Shown here: positions 24,806 to 34,479 of the stretch, in pieces
How positions within the stretch are numbered: position 1 is the stretch's first letter
How the letters are laid out: each line of letters begins with the position of its first letter
NCBI GenBank assembly: GCA_044221555.1
Contig: JBGAOY010000010.1
Coordinates: 62,001 to 126,000 of the forward strand
Direction: 5' to 3'
DNA from: JAEUJM01 sp044221555
Lineage (GTDB): Bacteria > Actinomycetota > Acidimicrobiia > Acidimicrobiales > DATDAH01
Length of the DNA: 64,000 bases
Made by a program: the position numbers and the translations under genes
Notes under the pieces: generated by a model
Seen by the model: only the letters and a program-made list of their open reading frames with translations
What the model was told of the DNA's origin: nothing
Database searches by the model: none

Positions 24806-24808
<3 letters not shown>
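24769..24808. repeat. 20-bp tandem repeat ending in the esterase stop codon
   Basis: Two units, GGCGCCAGTTCCCTGGATCA and GGCACCAGTTCCCTGGATCA. Read on the minus strand each begins with TGA, and the first TGA is the stop of the esterase. The unit is a copy of the right arm of the neighbouring PAL element. Confidence 0.6.
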
Positions 24809-25735
<927 letters not shown>

Positions 25736-25750
25736 GAGAGCCCAAGCTAA

Positions 25751-25767
25751 CCTGACGACCTGTCAGA
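25751..25767. promoter_or_regulatory. Putative operator CCTGACGACCTGTCAGA
   Basis: Inverted repeat with CTGAC/GTCAG arms, a slightly degenerate member of the TCTGACG-N3-CGTCAGA family. It lies 17 bases before the ATG of the FadD3-type gene and 16 bases from the divergent esterase start. Confidence 0.5.
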
Positions 25768-25783
25768 TTCCGGAGTGGGGGAC

Positions 25784-27397
25784 ATGCGCGAGAGCTTGGG
25801 GTGGCAGGAGTGGGGGACGATCCCCGGGCTGGTGTCGAGCGGCGTCGCCCGCTTCGGCGATGCCGAGGCGCTGGTCGACGGTGACGTCCGCCTGTCCTAC
25901 GCCCAGCTCGCCGAACGGGTCGAGCACTCGACCCGGGCCGCCATCGCCGCCGGCATCGAGCGTGGCGACCGGGTCGCGATCTGGGCGCCCAACATCCACG
26001 AGTGGGTCATCGCCGCGCTCGGGCTGCTGAGCGCCGGTGGCGTGCTGGTGCCCATCAACACCCGGTTCAAGGGCACCGAGGCCGCCTACGTGCTCGAGAA
26101 GAGCGGCGCCACGGCGCTGTTCACGGTCAACGGGTTCCTCGACACGGACTACGTGGCCATGCTGCGGGGCGCGGGGGCGTCCCTGCCCGCGCTGGACACG
26201 ATCGTCATCCTGCGGGGTGATGCACCCGAGGGCACCGAGACGTGGTCGCACTACCTCGAGGCCGGGGGCTCGGTCACGCCCGAGGACGCCGCCGCCCGCG
26301 CTGCGGGGGTGACGCCCGACGACCTGTCGGACATCATCTTCACGTCCGGCACCACCGGCCGCCCCAAGGGTGTGATGGTCACCCACGCCCAGACCCTGCG
26401 GGTGTTCGAGACGTGGTCGCGCACCGTCGGCCTCACCGAAGGCGACCGCTACCTGGTGGTGATGCCGTTCTTCCACACGTTCGGCTACAAGGCGGGCTGG
26501 ATGGCGGCGCTGATGCGAGGCGCCACGATCGTGCCGCAGGCCGTGTTCGACGTGGACCAGGTGCTCCGGAACGTGGAGGCCGAGCGGATCTCGATGCTGC
26601 CGGGGGCGCCCACGCTCTACCAGGCGATCCTCGAGCACCCCGACCGCGACCGGTACGACCTGTCGAGCCTGCGCCTCGCGGTCACCGGTGCGGCGCCCGT
26701 GCCGGTCGAGATGCTCAAGCGCATGCGCACCGAGCTCACGTTCAGGACGATCCTCACCGCCTACGGCCTCACCGAGTGCACGGGCACGGCCACCATCTGC
26801 CGGGCCGACGACGACGAGGAGACCATCTCGGGCTCGTCGGGGCGGGCCATCGAGGACGTCGAGGTGCTGGTGGTCGACGACCACGGCGACGAGGTGCCCC
26901 GGGGCCAGCCCGGTGAGGTGGTGGTGCGGGGCTACAACGTCATGCTCGGCTACTTCGAGGACCCTGAGCAGACCGCCGAGGCCATCGATGCCGACGGGTG
27001 GCTGCACACCGGCGACATCGGTGTGATGGACGACCGGGGCTACCTGGACATCACCGACCGCAAGAAGGACATGATCATCCGCGGCGGCGAGAACATCTAC
27101 CCCGCCGAGGTCGAGAACCTGCTGCTCGGCCACGGCGGCATCGCCCAGGCCGCGGTCGTGGGCGTGCCCGACGAGCGCTTCGGCGAGGTCGTGATGGCCT
27201 ACGTCGTCCCCCGTGCCGGCGCCGACGTCGCGCCCGACGGGGTCATCGAGTGGGCGCGGGCCAACATGGCCAACTACAAGGTGCCCAGGTACGTCGAGGT
27301 GGTCGACGCGCTGCCGATGAACGCCAGCGGCAAGATCTTGAAGTTCGAGCTACGAGAGCGAGCTGCCTCCGCAGCCGCTGAGACAGGAGATTCATGA
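25784..27397 (+). CDS. fadD3: FadD3-type acyl-CoA ligase (HIP-CoA synthetase-like)
   Basis: A 537-residue AMP-forming acyl-CoA synthetase. The ATP-binding P-loop FTSGTTGRPKG is near residue 186, YGLTE near 327, GWLHTGDIG follows, and the catalytic Lys lies in NASGKILK near the C-terminus. The blocks PFFHTFGYKAGWMA, LPGAPTLYQAILEHP and LRLAVTGAAPVPVEML are closest to mycobacterial FadD3, which activates the steroid C/D-ring remnant HIP with CoA. The ATG at 25784 is chosen; an in-frame start at 25775 is also possible. It heads an operon with an alcohol dehydrogenase (ATGA overlap), an SDR and an LLM enzyme. Confidence 0.85.
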   Translation: MRESLGWQEWGTIPGLVSSGVARFGDAEALVDGDVRLSYAQLAERVEHSTRAAIAAGIERGDRVAIWAPNIHEWVIAALGLLSAGGVLVPINTRFKGTEAAYVLEKSGATALFTVNGFLDTDYVAMLRGAGASLPALDTIVILRGDAPEGTETWSHYLEAGGSVTPEDAAARAAGVTPDDLSDIIFTSGTTGRPKGVMVTHAQTLRVFETWSRTVGLTEGDRYLVVMPFFHTFGYKAGWMAALMRGATIVPQAVFDVDQVLRNVEAERISMLPGAPTLYQAILEHPDRDRYDLSSLRLAVTGAAPVPVEMLKRMRTELTFRTILTAYGLTECTGTATICRADDDEETISGSSGRAIEDVEVLVVDDHGDEVPRGQPGEVVVRGYNVMLGYFEDPEQTAEAIDADGWLHTGDIGVMDDRGYLDITDRKKDMIIRGGENIYPAEVENLLLGHGGIAQAAVVGVPDERFGEVVMAYVVPRAGADVAPDGVIEWARANMANYKVPRYVEVVDALPMNASGKILKFELRERAASAAAETGDS

Positions 27398-28470
27398 GTC
27401 AGCGCGGAATTGTGTACGACGGCGAGACGCACGCCGTCCGGACCGACGTGGAGGTGCGCGCCCCCGGGCCCACCGACGTCGCCATCCGCATCGTGAACGC
27501 CGGGGTCTGCCACAGCGACCTCAGCGTGCTGGACGGCAGCATCCCGTTCCCCACACCGCTGGTCATGGGCCACGAGGGCGCCGGCATCGTCGAGGAGGTG
27601 GGCAGCGAGGTCTCCAAGCTCAAGGTGGGCGACCACGTCGTGCTCAGCACCCTCAAGTACTGCGGCCAGTGCTCGGCCTGCAACACGGGCTTTCCCACGC
27701 GCTGTCGCCGCAGCTTCGGGGTGATGAGCCAGCCGTTCACGGTGGGCGGCGAGCCCGCCTACAACTTCGCCGCCACCTCGGTGTTCACCGACGTCACCGT
27801 GGTCGACCAGGTGCAGGCCGTGAAGGTCAGTCAGGACATCCCCCTGCAGTCGGCCTGCCTGATCGGTTGCGGCGTCATCACCGGCGCCGGGGCGGTGCTG
27901 AACACCGCCGATGTGAAGCACGGCCAGACCGTGGCCGTGTTCGGGGTCGGCGGCATCGGCCTCAACGTCATCCAGGCCGCCAAGCTGTGCGACGCCTCGC
28001 GCATCATCGCGGTGGACACCATCGCCGCGAAGAAGGACCTGGCCCTGCAGTTCGGCGCCACCGACTTCGTCGACGCCAGCGACGGCGGCACCGTCGAGCA
28101 GATCCAGCAACTGGTCCGCGGCGGCGTGGACTGGTCGTTCGAGTGCGTCGGCCATCCCGCGGTCGTCGGCGACGCCGTGGCCGCGCTGGACTGGGGCGGC
28201 AACTGCGTGATCATCGGCGTGCCCGCCGCGAGTGCCAAGGTCGAGATCCCAATCACCCACCTCACCCACATCGACCGGGGGGTGCGGGGCTGCCGCTACG
28301 GCGGCGCCCGCCCGCACCATGACATCCCGCTCCTCGTGCAGCTGTACCTGGACGGCAAGCTCAAGCTTGACGAGCTGGTGTCCAAGACCTATCCGATGGA
28401 GTCGTTCGGCGAGGTGGTCGAGGACATGCACGCGGGTCGCCTGGCCCGGGGGGTGCTGACCTATGGCTGA
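27394..28470 (+). CDS. Zinc-dependent medium-chain alcohol dehydrogenase
   Basis: A 358-residue MDR-family dehydrogenase. NAGVCHSDLSVLDG contains the catalytic zinc Cys, GHEGAGIVEEVG the second ligand, and the structural zinc lobe is Cys-x2-Cys-x2-Cys-x7-Cys (CGQCSAC...C). The Rossmann motif is VFGVGGIGLNVIQAA. It would oxidise an alcohol or reduce an aldehyde with NAD(P), probably on the substrate of the adjoining FadD3-type ligase. It overlaps the ligase stop (ATGA) and the next SDR start by 8 bases, so it is translationally coupled. Confidence 0.9.
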   Translation: MSQRGIVYDGETHAVRTDVEVRAPGPTDVAIRIVNAGVCHSDLSVLDGSIPFPTPLVMGHEGAGIVEEVGSEVSKLKVGDHVVLSTLKYCGQCSACNTGFPTRCRRSFGVMSQPFTVGGEPAYNFAATSVFTDVTVVDQVQAVKVSQDIPLQSACLIGCGVITGAGAVLNTADVKHGQTVAVFGVGGIGLNVIQAAKLCDASRIIAVDTIAAKKDLALQFGATDFVDASDGGTVEQIQQLVRGGVDWSFECVGHPAVVGDAVAALDWGGNCVIIGVPAASAKVEIPITHLTHIDRGVRGCRYGGARPHHDIPLLVQLYLDGKLKLDELVSKTYPMESFGEVVEDMHAGRLARGVLTYG

Positions 28471-29284
28471 CGCCTCGAAGTGGAGCAGCACCAGCGAACA
28501 GGGCCCCGACCACGAGACCCAGGAGTACCTGCCCCGCTCGCGGGGCAAGGTGGCGATCGTCACCGGCGCCGGTTCGGGCATCGGTCAGGCCACCGCCCGG
28601 CGCATCGCCGCTGAGGCCGGCTCGGTGGTCTGCGTCGACCTGTTCGCCGAGACGGCCGAGAAGACCGCGGCCGAGATCACCGAGGCGGGCGGCACCGCCA
28701 TCGGCCTGGGCTGCGACGTGTCGTCCGCGTCCGCGGTCGAGTTCACGGTCGCCGCGACGATCGCCGAGTACGGGCGGGTCGACGCCCTGTGCAACATCGC
28801 CGGCATCGGCACGTTCGCCAACAGCCACGAGATGGACCTGGCCCAGTTCGACAAGATCGTGGCCGTCAACCTCAACGGCTCGGCCTACACGATCCGCTTC
28901 GTGCTGCCCCACATGCTCGAGCAGGGCGGCGGCGTCATCGTCAACACGTCGTCCAGCGCCGGCCTGTTCGGCCAGCCCTACAGCGCGGCCTACTGCGCCT
29001 CGAAGGGTGGGGTGATCCAGCTCACCAAGGCCATCGCCGAGGAGTACAAGGACCGCAACATCCGCTGCAACGCCATCTGCCCCGGCGGCGTCGACACGCC
29101 GATCATCCACAGCTTCGTGGAGTTGCCCGAGGGCGGCGACTACAAGAAGATCCGCAAGATGATGACCCCGATGGGTGCCTCGAAGCCCGAGGAGATGGCC
29201 GGGCTGTTCGCCTACATGGTGTCCGACGAGGCCCGCTACATGACGGGCTCGATCGTCCCCCTCGACGGCGGCATCACGTGCTGA
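28463..29284 (+). CDS. SDR-family oxidoreductase in the fadD3 operon
   Basis: A 273-residue classical SDR with a 28-residue hydrophilic N-terminal lead (MADASKWSSTSEQ...) before KVAIVTGAGSGIGQATARRIA. The NNAG position reads CNIAG, and the active site is Ser in NTSSSAG and YCASK. The C-terminus PEEMAGLFAYMVSDEARYMTGSIVPLDGG is usual. The Asp in VDLFAE favours NAD(H). It overlaps the alcohol dehydrogenase gene, so it probably acts in the same pathway, perhaps on a hydroxyacyl-CoA. Confidence 0.9.
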   Translation: MADASKWSSTSEQGPDHETQEYLPRSRGKVAIVTGAGSGIGQATARRIAAEAGSVVCVDLFAETAEKTAAEITEAGGTAIGLGCDVSSASAVEFTVAATIAEYGRVDALCNIAGIGTFANSHEMDLAQFDKIVAVNLNGSAYTIRFVLPHMLEQGGGVIVNTSSSAGLFGQPYSAAYCASKGGVIQLTKAIAEEYKDRNIRCNAICPGGVDTPIIHSFVELPEGGDYKKIRKMMTPMGASKPEEMAGLFAYMVSDEARYMTGSIVPLDGGITC

Positions 29285-29294
29285 GCGCGAGGGG

Positions 29295-30263
29295 GTGGGC
29301 CATCGCGGCCCGGCCGTGATCGTGCCCACCCTCTCGCCCACACCTCCAGGCCGGCCCGCGCCCACGCTCTCGCTCACCATCTCGGGCCTGCACCGCACCT
29401 TCGGTGCCGACCACCGGGTGATCGTCGAGGTGGCCCGGATCGCCGAGCACGTGGGCATCGACCAGGTGGTGCTGCCCGACCACGTGGTGATGAGCGCCAA
29501 CGTCGAGCCCTACCCCTACGGCGACTTCCCGTTCCCGCCGGGCGACCCTTGGGTCGAGCCGCTCACCACCCTGGCCGCGATCGCAGGGGCCACCGCCACG
29601 GTCCGGCTCGGTACCGGCGTGCTCATCACGCCCTTGCGCCCGGCCGTGCTGTTGGCCAAGACCGTGGCCACCCTCGACAACCTCTCCGGTGGGCGTGTCG
29701 ATCTGGGCCTGGGCCTGGGGTGGCAGCGCGAGGAGTACGACGCCGTGGGCGTGCCCTGGGCGAGGCGCTGGTCGCGCCACGACGACATCATCCGGGCCTG
29801 CCGGGCCCTGTGGGCCGGCCGGGGCGAGCCCGTCACCTTCCACTCCGACACGGTGTCGTTCGACGGCATCTGGTGCGAGCCGGCTCCGGTGCAGGAGACC
29901 GTGCCGATCTGGTTCGGGGCCAAGGCCACGCCGGCGCTGGCCGCCCGGCTGGCCGAGCAGGGCGACGGTTGGCTGCCGCTGGGCCGCATGCGCCCCGAGG
30001 ACGTGGTCGCCCAGTCCGCGGTGCTGCGCGAGGCGTTCGTGGCGGCGGGCCGCGATCCCGCCACCTTGGGCATCCGGGTGGGCCTGCCGTTGAAGCGGGC
30101 CGATGCCGGGGAGGGCTTCGACCTGCCCGCGTCCATGGAGCGGGTGGCGGCACTGGTCGATGCCGGCGTCACGTCGTTCTCGCTCAACCCGCCGGCCGGT
30201 GCCGATTCGACCGCGACGATCGGACGGCACCTCGAGGCCATCGCCGGCGCCTTCCCCCGCTGA
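29295..30263 (+). CDS. LLM-class flavin-dependent oxidoreductase
   Basis: A luciferase-like F420/FMN enzyme of about 320 residues: RIAEHVGIDQVVLPDHVVM, VEPLTTLAAIAGATATVRLGTGVLI, VLLAKTVATLDNLSGGRVDLGLGLGWQREEYDAVG and PIWFGAKATPALAARLAEQGDGW. The start is uncertain: GTG at 29295, 29316 or 29322 are all possible, and the first 20 residues are Pro-rich. It is the last gene of the fadD3 operon, 10 bases after the SDR, and is followed directly by 32-bp tandem repeats. Confidence 0.88.
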   Translation: MGHRGPAVIVPTLSPTPPGRPAPTLSLTISGLHRTFGADHRVIVEVARIAEHVGIDQVVLPDHVVMSANVEPYPYGDFPFPPGDPWVEPLTTLAAIAGATATVRLGTGVLITPLRPAVLLAKTVATLDNLSGGRVDLGLGLGWQREEYDAVGVPWARRWSRHDDIIRACRALWAGRGEPVTFHSDTVSFDGIWCEPAPVQETVPIWFGAKATPALAARLAEQGDGWLPLGRMRPEDVVAQSAVLREAFVAAGRDPATLGIRVGLPLKRADAGEGFDLPASMERVAALVDAGVTSFSLNPPAGADSTATIGRHLEAIAGAFPR

Positions 30264-30265
30264 GG

Positions 30266-30346
30266 CCGCTCAGCGGTTGGGCTCCTCACCTGTTGGGCCG
30301 CTCAGCGGTTGGGCTCCTCACCTGTTGGGCCGCTCACCGGTTGGGC
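30266..30346 (+). repeat. 32-bp tandem repeat downstream of the LLM gene
   Basis: Two identical 32-base units starting CCGCTCAGCGGTTGGGC (30266 and 30298) and a 17-base partial third unit (30330-30346, one change). It begins two bases after the TGA of the monooxygenase. Each unit contains CCGCTCAGCGG, which is itself nearly palindromic and could fold. The remaining bases up to 30394 hold nothing I recognise. Confidence 0.7.
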
Positions 30347-30394
30347 CCATCGCGGAGGAGGTCAGCTCGGCGGCGGCGGTGGCCCGGGGAACGC

Positions 30395-32179
30395 CTACGG
30401 GGTGGACCGGTCGGGGCGGGCGGCCCAGATGGTGACGACCTGCCCGTCCGGCAGCGTCACTCGCCCGGCACGGGTGAACCCGGCCGCGATTGCGCCGGCC
30501 TCCACCACGTCGAGGGGGAGCGCCGTCCCGTGCCAGGCCAGCGATTCGGGGCCGGTGACGAGGGTGGTGGCGCCCTGCGATCGGGCGTCGGCGAGGGCGG
30601 CGGCGACGGTGTCCTCCGTGGGTGGGGCGGTGCCCGGGTCGAACGCGGTGAGGCGCAGCGACGGCTCGGCGTCGAGCTCGCCCGCGAGCGCCAGGAGGTT
30701 GAGGTTGAACATCGGGCCGTCGACCGCGATGACCGACCGGGTCGCGCCGGGCGCGGCCCCGGCGGCCCGCAACGCGTCGCGCGTGGTGCGGGCGGCGTCG
30801 AGCCAGTGCTCGTGCACCGCGGGGACGGTGCCGTCGGCGTCGAGTGGGTACGAGGTCTCGGCGGCGACGTAACGGGCGATGTTGGATCGTCCGTCGGTGA
30901 TCGTCAGCTCGGCCCAGTCGTTCGACCAAGCCACGCGGTGCTCACCGAGCGCGGGCAGCAACGACGAGGTCATGGCCACGTTGACCGCGGCGACCAGCGC
31001 CAGCGCACCGGCCACCGCGGTGCGAACGCCGTCAGTGGCGATCTTGGCGGTGAGCACCGTGGCCAGCACCACCGCACCCGGGACCAGCGGGAGGGTGAAG
31101 CCGTAGCCGGTGTTGCGTGACGTCAGCAGCGCGGCCATCCCCAAGGTGACGGGCAGGGCGACCAGGAGGGCGTCGGAGCGCAGCGCCCGCCCGAACGCAG
31201 CCGGGCGGGCGGCCTGCCACCACGACCAGGCGCCCAGTGCGCTTCCGACCGCCAGCACGATCGTCAGCGGCACATGGAGGTCGTGGCTGACCACGTCGGC
31301 CACGTCGGAGAGCCAGTACTGGGCCGTGCGCATCGACACGACCCCGTAGTCCGCGCTCGCGCTCCCGTACCCGAAGTCGAGCAGGTAGTCGAGCACGGCG
31401 CGTGCGGAGAACACGTACCAACTGGCCGCGACCAGCGCCGCGGCGCCACCGGCGAGCACCAGGTTGGGCCGCGCCTGGCGGCGACGCTCCCCGGGGCTCT
31501 GCCACCAGGCCACGACGCCGGCCAGCGCCAGTCCCGGGAGGAAGGCGATCATGATCGTGCGGGACAGCACGGTGAGCCCGACGGCGACACCGAAGGTGAT
31601 GGCCCAGCGGCGGTGGGTGAGACGGTCCGACCGCACCAGTGCCGTCAGCGCCAGGGTGAAGGTGGCCGTCCCCGCCAGGGCGAACACGTAGTGGCGGCTG
31701 AACGCGGTGATGCCGGGCGCCGTGAGGGTGACCACGAGCGCGAGGAGGGCCCAACGCCGGGGTAGCCACCGGCTGGCCAAGAGGTAGGTGGACACCCCCA
31801 GCACCACGAAGAGGGCGAGGTTGGCCAGGAGCCCGGCCATGGCGGTGCGCCCGAGGACGAGTTGGGCCGGCACGGTCAGCACCGGGAGCAAGGGCCCGGT
31901 GGCGCTCCCTGCCCAGAGGGCACCAGCCCCGTGGATCATCGCACCGGCCTGGATGTCGGCCGTCGCGGCCGTCGCCTGGGCCAGGTACCCCGCCTCGTCG
32001 ATGTCGAGTGGCCCATGCGAGCGGTTCGCCATCAGCCAGGCGGCGTTGACGAGGGTGAGCGCCCCCACGACCACACCCGCCACAACGGTGCCGGTGGCCG
32101 GTCGCCGTGGGGGAGGCGACGACGCCGGGGCGACCTCGGCGCGGGTCTCGGGATGTCGCGCCGCCACGGCATCGAGCAT
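30395..32179 (-). CDS. GT-C-type membrane glycosyltransferase-like protein
   Basis: A 594-residue integral membrane protein with about 10-12 hydrophobic segments, the first near residues 30-50. A periplasmic loop with GPLDIDEAGYLAQ follows (Asp59, Asp61, Glu62), the acidic motif of GT-C transferases (PMT/ArnT, GT39/GT83 type) that use polyprenyl-phosphate sugars. A soluble C-terminal domain of about 150 residues lies outside. The ATG at 32179 is the only good start before the first membrane segment. It is divergent from the acyl-CoA dehydrogenase pair with the TCTGACG operator between. Cell-envelope glycosylation is the likely role; the link to steroids is unclear. Confidence 0.8.
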   Translation of the reverse strand: MLDAVAARHPETRAEVAPASSPPPRRPATGTVVAGVVVGALTLVNAAWLMANRSHGPLDIDEAGYLAQATAATADIQAGAMIHGAGALWAGSATGPLLPVLTVPAQLVLGRTAMAGLLANLALFVVLGVSTYLLASRWLPRRWALLALVVTLTAPGITAFSRHYVFALAGTATFTLALTALVRSDRLTHRRWAITFGVAVGLTVLSRTIMIAFLPGLALAGVVAWWQSPGERRRQARPNLVLAGGAAALVAASWYVFSARAVLDYLLDFGYGSASADYGVVSMRTAQYWLSDVADVVSHDLHVPLTIVLAVGSALGAWSWWQAARPAAFGRALRSDALLVALPVTLGMAALLTSRNTGYGFTLPLVPGAVVLATVLTAKIATDGVRTAVAGALALVAAVNVAMTSSLLPALGEHRVAWSNDWAELTITDGRSNIARYVAAETSYPLDADGTVPAVHEHWLDAARTTRDALRAAGAAPGATRSVIAVDGPMFNLNLLALAGELDAEPSLRLTAFDPGTAPPTEDTVAAALADARSQGATTLVTGPESLAWHGTALPLDVVEAGAIAAGFTRAGRVTLPDGQVVTIWAARPDRSTP

Positions 32180-32215
32180 GGCATGCCGGCCGGCGTCGAC
32201 TCCTCCACCGGGCAG

Positions 32216-32236
32216 GATCTGACGACCCGTCAGATC
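32216..32236. promoter_or_regulatory. Putative operator GATCTGACG-ACC-CGTCAGATC
   Basis: The best copy of the TCTGACG family: 9-base perfect arms and a 3-base spacer. It lies 19 bases before the GTG of the acyl-CoA dehydrogenase and 36 bases from the divergent membrane-protein start. Confidence 0.65.
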
Positions 32237-32255
32237 GCTCGTACACTCGCCCGCC

Positions 32256-33443
32256 GTGGAGCTGCGTTTCTCTGAGGACGAAGAGGCCTTCCGGGCGAAG
32301 TTGGTGGCGTGGCTCGACGAGGTGCTGCCCACCGTCGGCCCGCCGCCGCCGGTGGACGACTGGGACGCCCGCCGGGCGTACGACTGCCAGTGGCAGCGCA
32401 TGCTGTTCGATGCGGGCTACGCGGGCATCAACTGGCCCACCGAGGTCGGCGGCCGCGGCGCCTCGCCCAGCGAGCATCTGATCTTCCTCGAGGAGACCGA
32501 GCGCCGGGGCGCCCCGTACGTGGGTGTGATGTTCGTGGCGCTCCTGCACGCCGGCCCGACCTTGATCGCGGAGGCCAGCGCCGAGCAGAAGGCCGCCCAC
32601 CTGCCCGCCATCCTGCGGGGCGACCAGGTGTGGTGCCAGGGGTTCTCCGAGCCGCAGGCCGGCTCCGACCTGGCGTCGCTGCGCACCCGGGCCGTCCGCG
32701 ACGGCGACGAGTACGTGATCAACGGCTCGAAGATCTGGACGTCCAACGCCCAGGTGGCGGACTACTGCGAACTGCTGGTGCGCACCGATCCGGATGCCCC
32801 CAAGCACAAGGGCATCAGCTGGCTGATCCTGCCCATGGACACGCCGGGCATCGACATCCGGCCGCTGCGCAGCATCCCCGGCACCGACGAGTTCAGCGAG
32901 GTCTTCTTCGACGACGTCCGAGTGCCGGTGGCCAACCGGGTGGGTGCCGAGAACGACGGCTGGCGGGTCGCCATGGTCACGTTCAGCTTCGAGCGGGGCA
33001 CCGCCTTCGTCAGCGAGATGCTGGCCTCGATGCAGCTCGTCGAGCAGTTGGCGGCGGTGGCCAAGAAGGTCACGCGGGGCTCGGGCACGGCGTGGGACGA
33101 CGCCGGCCTGCGCCGCGACATCGGCCGGGCCGCGGCCGATCTCGACGCCCTCTGGGCACTCGTGAAGCGCAACGTCACCCAGGCCACCCACAGCGGCGTC
33201 CCCGGTCCGGGTGGCTCGGTGTTCAAGCTCTACTACTCCGAGATGCGCCACCGCCTCGGCGAGCTGAGCGAGCGGGTGTTCGAGCGGGCCGGCCTGGCCC
33301 TCGACGACGTCGGCGGCCTGGGCAACGGAGCCCACGTCGAGGGCATGCTGCACGCCATCTCGATCTCGATCGCGGCGGGCACCACCCAGATCCAGCGCAA
33401 CATCGTGGCCGAGCGCATCCTCGGCCTCCCCAAGGACCGGTAG
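32256..33443 (+). CDS. Acyl-CoA dehydrogenase, large subunit type
   Basis: A 395-residue FAD acyl-CoA dehydrogenase: INWPTEVGGRGASP, FSEPQAGSDLASLRT, VINGSKIWTSNAQ, FEVFFDDVRVP-type segment and a C-terminal AGTTQIQRNIVAERILGLPKD. It is of the actinobacterial FadE kind that pairs with a shorter partner, here the gene 13 bases downstream. The GTG at 32256 gives an N-terminus (ELRFSEDEEAFR) like its family. Regulation by the TCTGACG operator suggests the C/D-ring branch. I cannot assign it to FadE28, FadE30 or another by eye. Confidence 0.88.
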   Translation: MELRFSEDEEAFRAKLVAWLDEVLPTVGPPPPVDDWDARRAYDCQWQRMLFDAGYAGINWPTEVGGRGASPSEHLIFLEETERRGAPYVGVMFVALLHAGPTLIAEASAEQKAAHLPAILRGDQVWCQGFSEPQAGSDLASLRTRAVRDGDEYVINGSKIWTSNAQVADYCELLVRTDPDAPKHKGISWLILPMDTPGIDIRPLRSIPGTDEFSEVFFDDVRVPVANRVGAENDGWRVAMVTFSFERGTAFVSEMLASMQLVEQLAAVAKKVTRGSGTAWDDAGLRRDIGRAAADLDALWALVKRNVTQATHSGVPGPGGSVFKLYYSEMRHRLGELSERVFERAGLALDDVGGLGNGAHVEGMLHAISISIAAGTTQIQRNIVAERILGLPKDR

Positions 33444-33456
33444 AGGCAGGCTGGCG

Positions 33457-34419
33457 ATGGACTTCGACGTCAACGAGGACGAAGCGGCGCTGCAGGCCGG
33501 CATCCGCAGCTTCTGCGAGGGCCGGTTCCCGATGGAGACGGTGCGCCGCCTGGGCGACACCGCCGGCGTGGACCGCGGCCTGTGGCAGGAACTGGCCGAC
33601 ACGGGCGTGTTCGGGCTGCGCGTCGACGAGGCCGACGGTGGCGTGGGTCTGGGCATGACCGAGGCCGTGCTGGTGTTCGAGGAGCTCGGCCGGGCCGTGG
33701 TGCCCGGCCCGCTGCTGGCCACCCACCTGGCCTCCGGCCTGGTCGACGGCGCGGTGACCGGCGACCGGGTGGTCGGGCTCATCGAACGGCCGTCGGCGCC
33801 GCTCCTGGTCGAAAACCTGGACGCCCTGGACGCGCTGGTCGTGGTTGATCCGAATGGGCTGAGCCTCGTGGAGGCATCGGCACTCTCCGGCGAGCCCGTC
33901 GAGCGCCCCCTCGACCCCCTGACGTCGCTGCACGTGGTCGCCGACCTGCCCGCCGGCGAGGCCATCGGCGGTCCCGACGACGCCGCCCGCTGGCGCCGTG
34001 AGGGCGCCGTCCTCGCTGCGGCCATGATGCTCGGCATCGCCGAGGCCACGGTCGAGCTCGGCGTGGCCTACGCCAAGGAGCGCGAGCAGTTCGGCAAGCC
34101 CATCGGCACGTTCCAGGCGGTGAAGCACCTGCTGGCCGACATGCTCACCCGGTCCGAGGTGGCCCGAGCCGCGGTCTACGCCGCCGGCGTCACGCTCGAC
34201 GACCCCACGGTGGGCGACCCCGACCGGGCCGCCCATGGCGCCAAGCTCATCGCCGCCCAGGCGGCGGTGGCCAACGGCAAGTCGTGCATCCAGGTGCACG
34301 GCGGCATGGGCTTCACCTGGGAGGTCGACGCCCACCTCTACCTGAAGCGGGCCTTCGTGCTGGACACGGTCTTCGGCAGCGGCGACGCCCACGCCGAGGC
34401 CATGGCGGCGCTGGTCTGA
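33457..34419 (+). CDS. Acyl-CoA dehydrogenase, short second-subunit type
   Basis: A 320-residue partner-type acyl-CoA dehydrogenase. It begins MDFDVNEDEAALQAGIRSFCEG, has a shortened middle domain and carries YAKEREQFGKPIGTFQAVKHLLADML and QVHGGMGFTWEVDAHLYLKRAF in the helical C-terminal domain. The usual final YxGTxEI motif is absent. It is similar in build to the gene at 11455. Cotranscribed with the gene upstream, and ended by a strong hairpin at 34427-34458. Confidence 0.88.
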   Translation: MDFDVNEDEAALQAGIRSFCEGRFPMETVRRLGDTAGVDRGLWQELADTGVFGLRVDEADGGVGLGMTEAVLVFEELGRAVVPGPLLATHLASGLVDGAVTGDRVVGLIERPSAPLLVENLDALDALVVVDPNGLSLVEASALSGEPVERPLDPLTSLHVVADLPAGEAIGGPDDAARWRREGAVLAAAMMLGIAEATVELGVAYAKEREQFGKPIGTFQAVKHLLADMLTRSEVARAAVYAAGVTLDDPTVGDPDRAAHGAKLIAAQAAVANGKSCIQVHGGMGFTWEVDAHLYLKRAFVLDTVFGSGDAHAEAMAALV

Positions 34420-34426
34420 ACGTAGG

Positions 34427-34458
34427 CGTGTCCCCGCCTCCAGCGGGGCGGGGACACG
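34427..34458. terminator. Bidirectional terminator hairpin
   Basis: CGTGTCCCCGCC (34427-34438) and GGCGGGGACACG (34447-34458) pair perfectly over 12 bases around an 8-base loop. It lies between the convergent acyl-CoA dehydrogenase and Dyp peroxidase genes. No T-run is present on either strand. Confidence 0.7.
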
Positions 34459-34479
34459 CGCGCGGTGCGACGGAGCGGG

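Noticed and set aside
30266..30346. Tandem repeats considered as a CRISPR array
   Set aside because: Units are directly adjacent with no spacers, and no cas genes are present; the same holds for the 15-bp array at 21908-21997.
31032..34049. Open frame of 1005 codons on the minus strand across the acyl-CoA dehydrogenase pair
   Set aside because: Opposes two well-supported dehydrogenase genes and has no recognisable motif; it arises from low stop-codon density.
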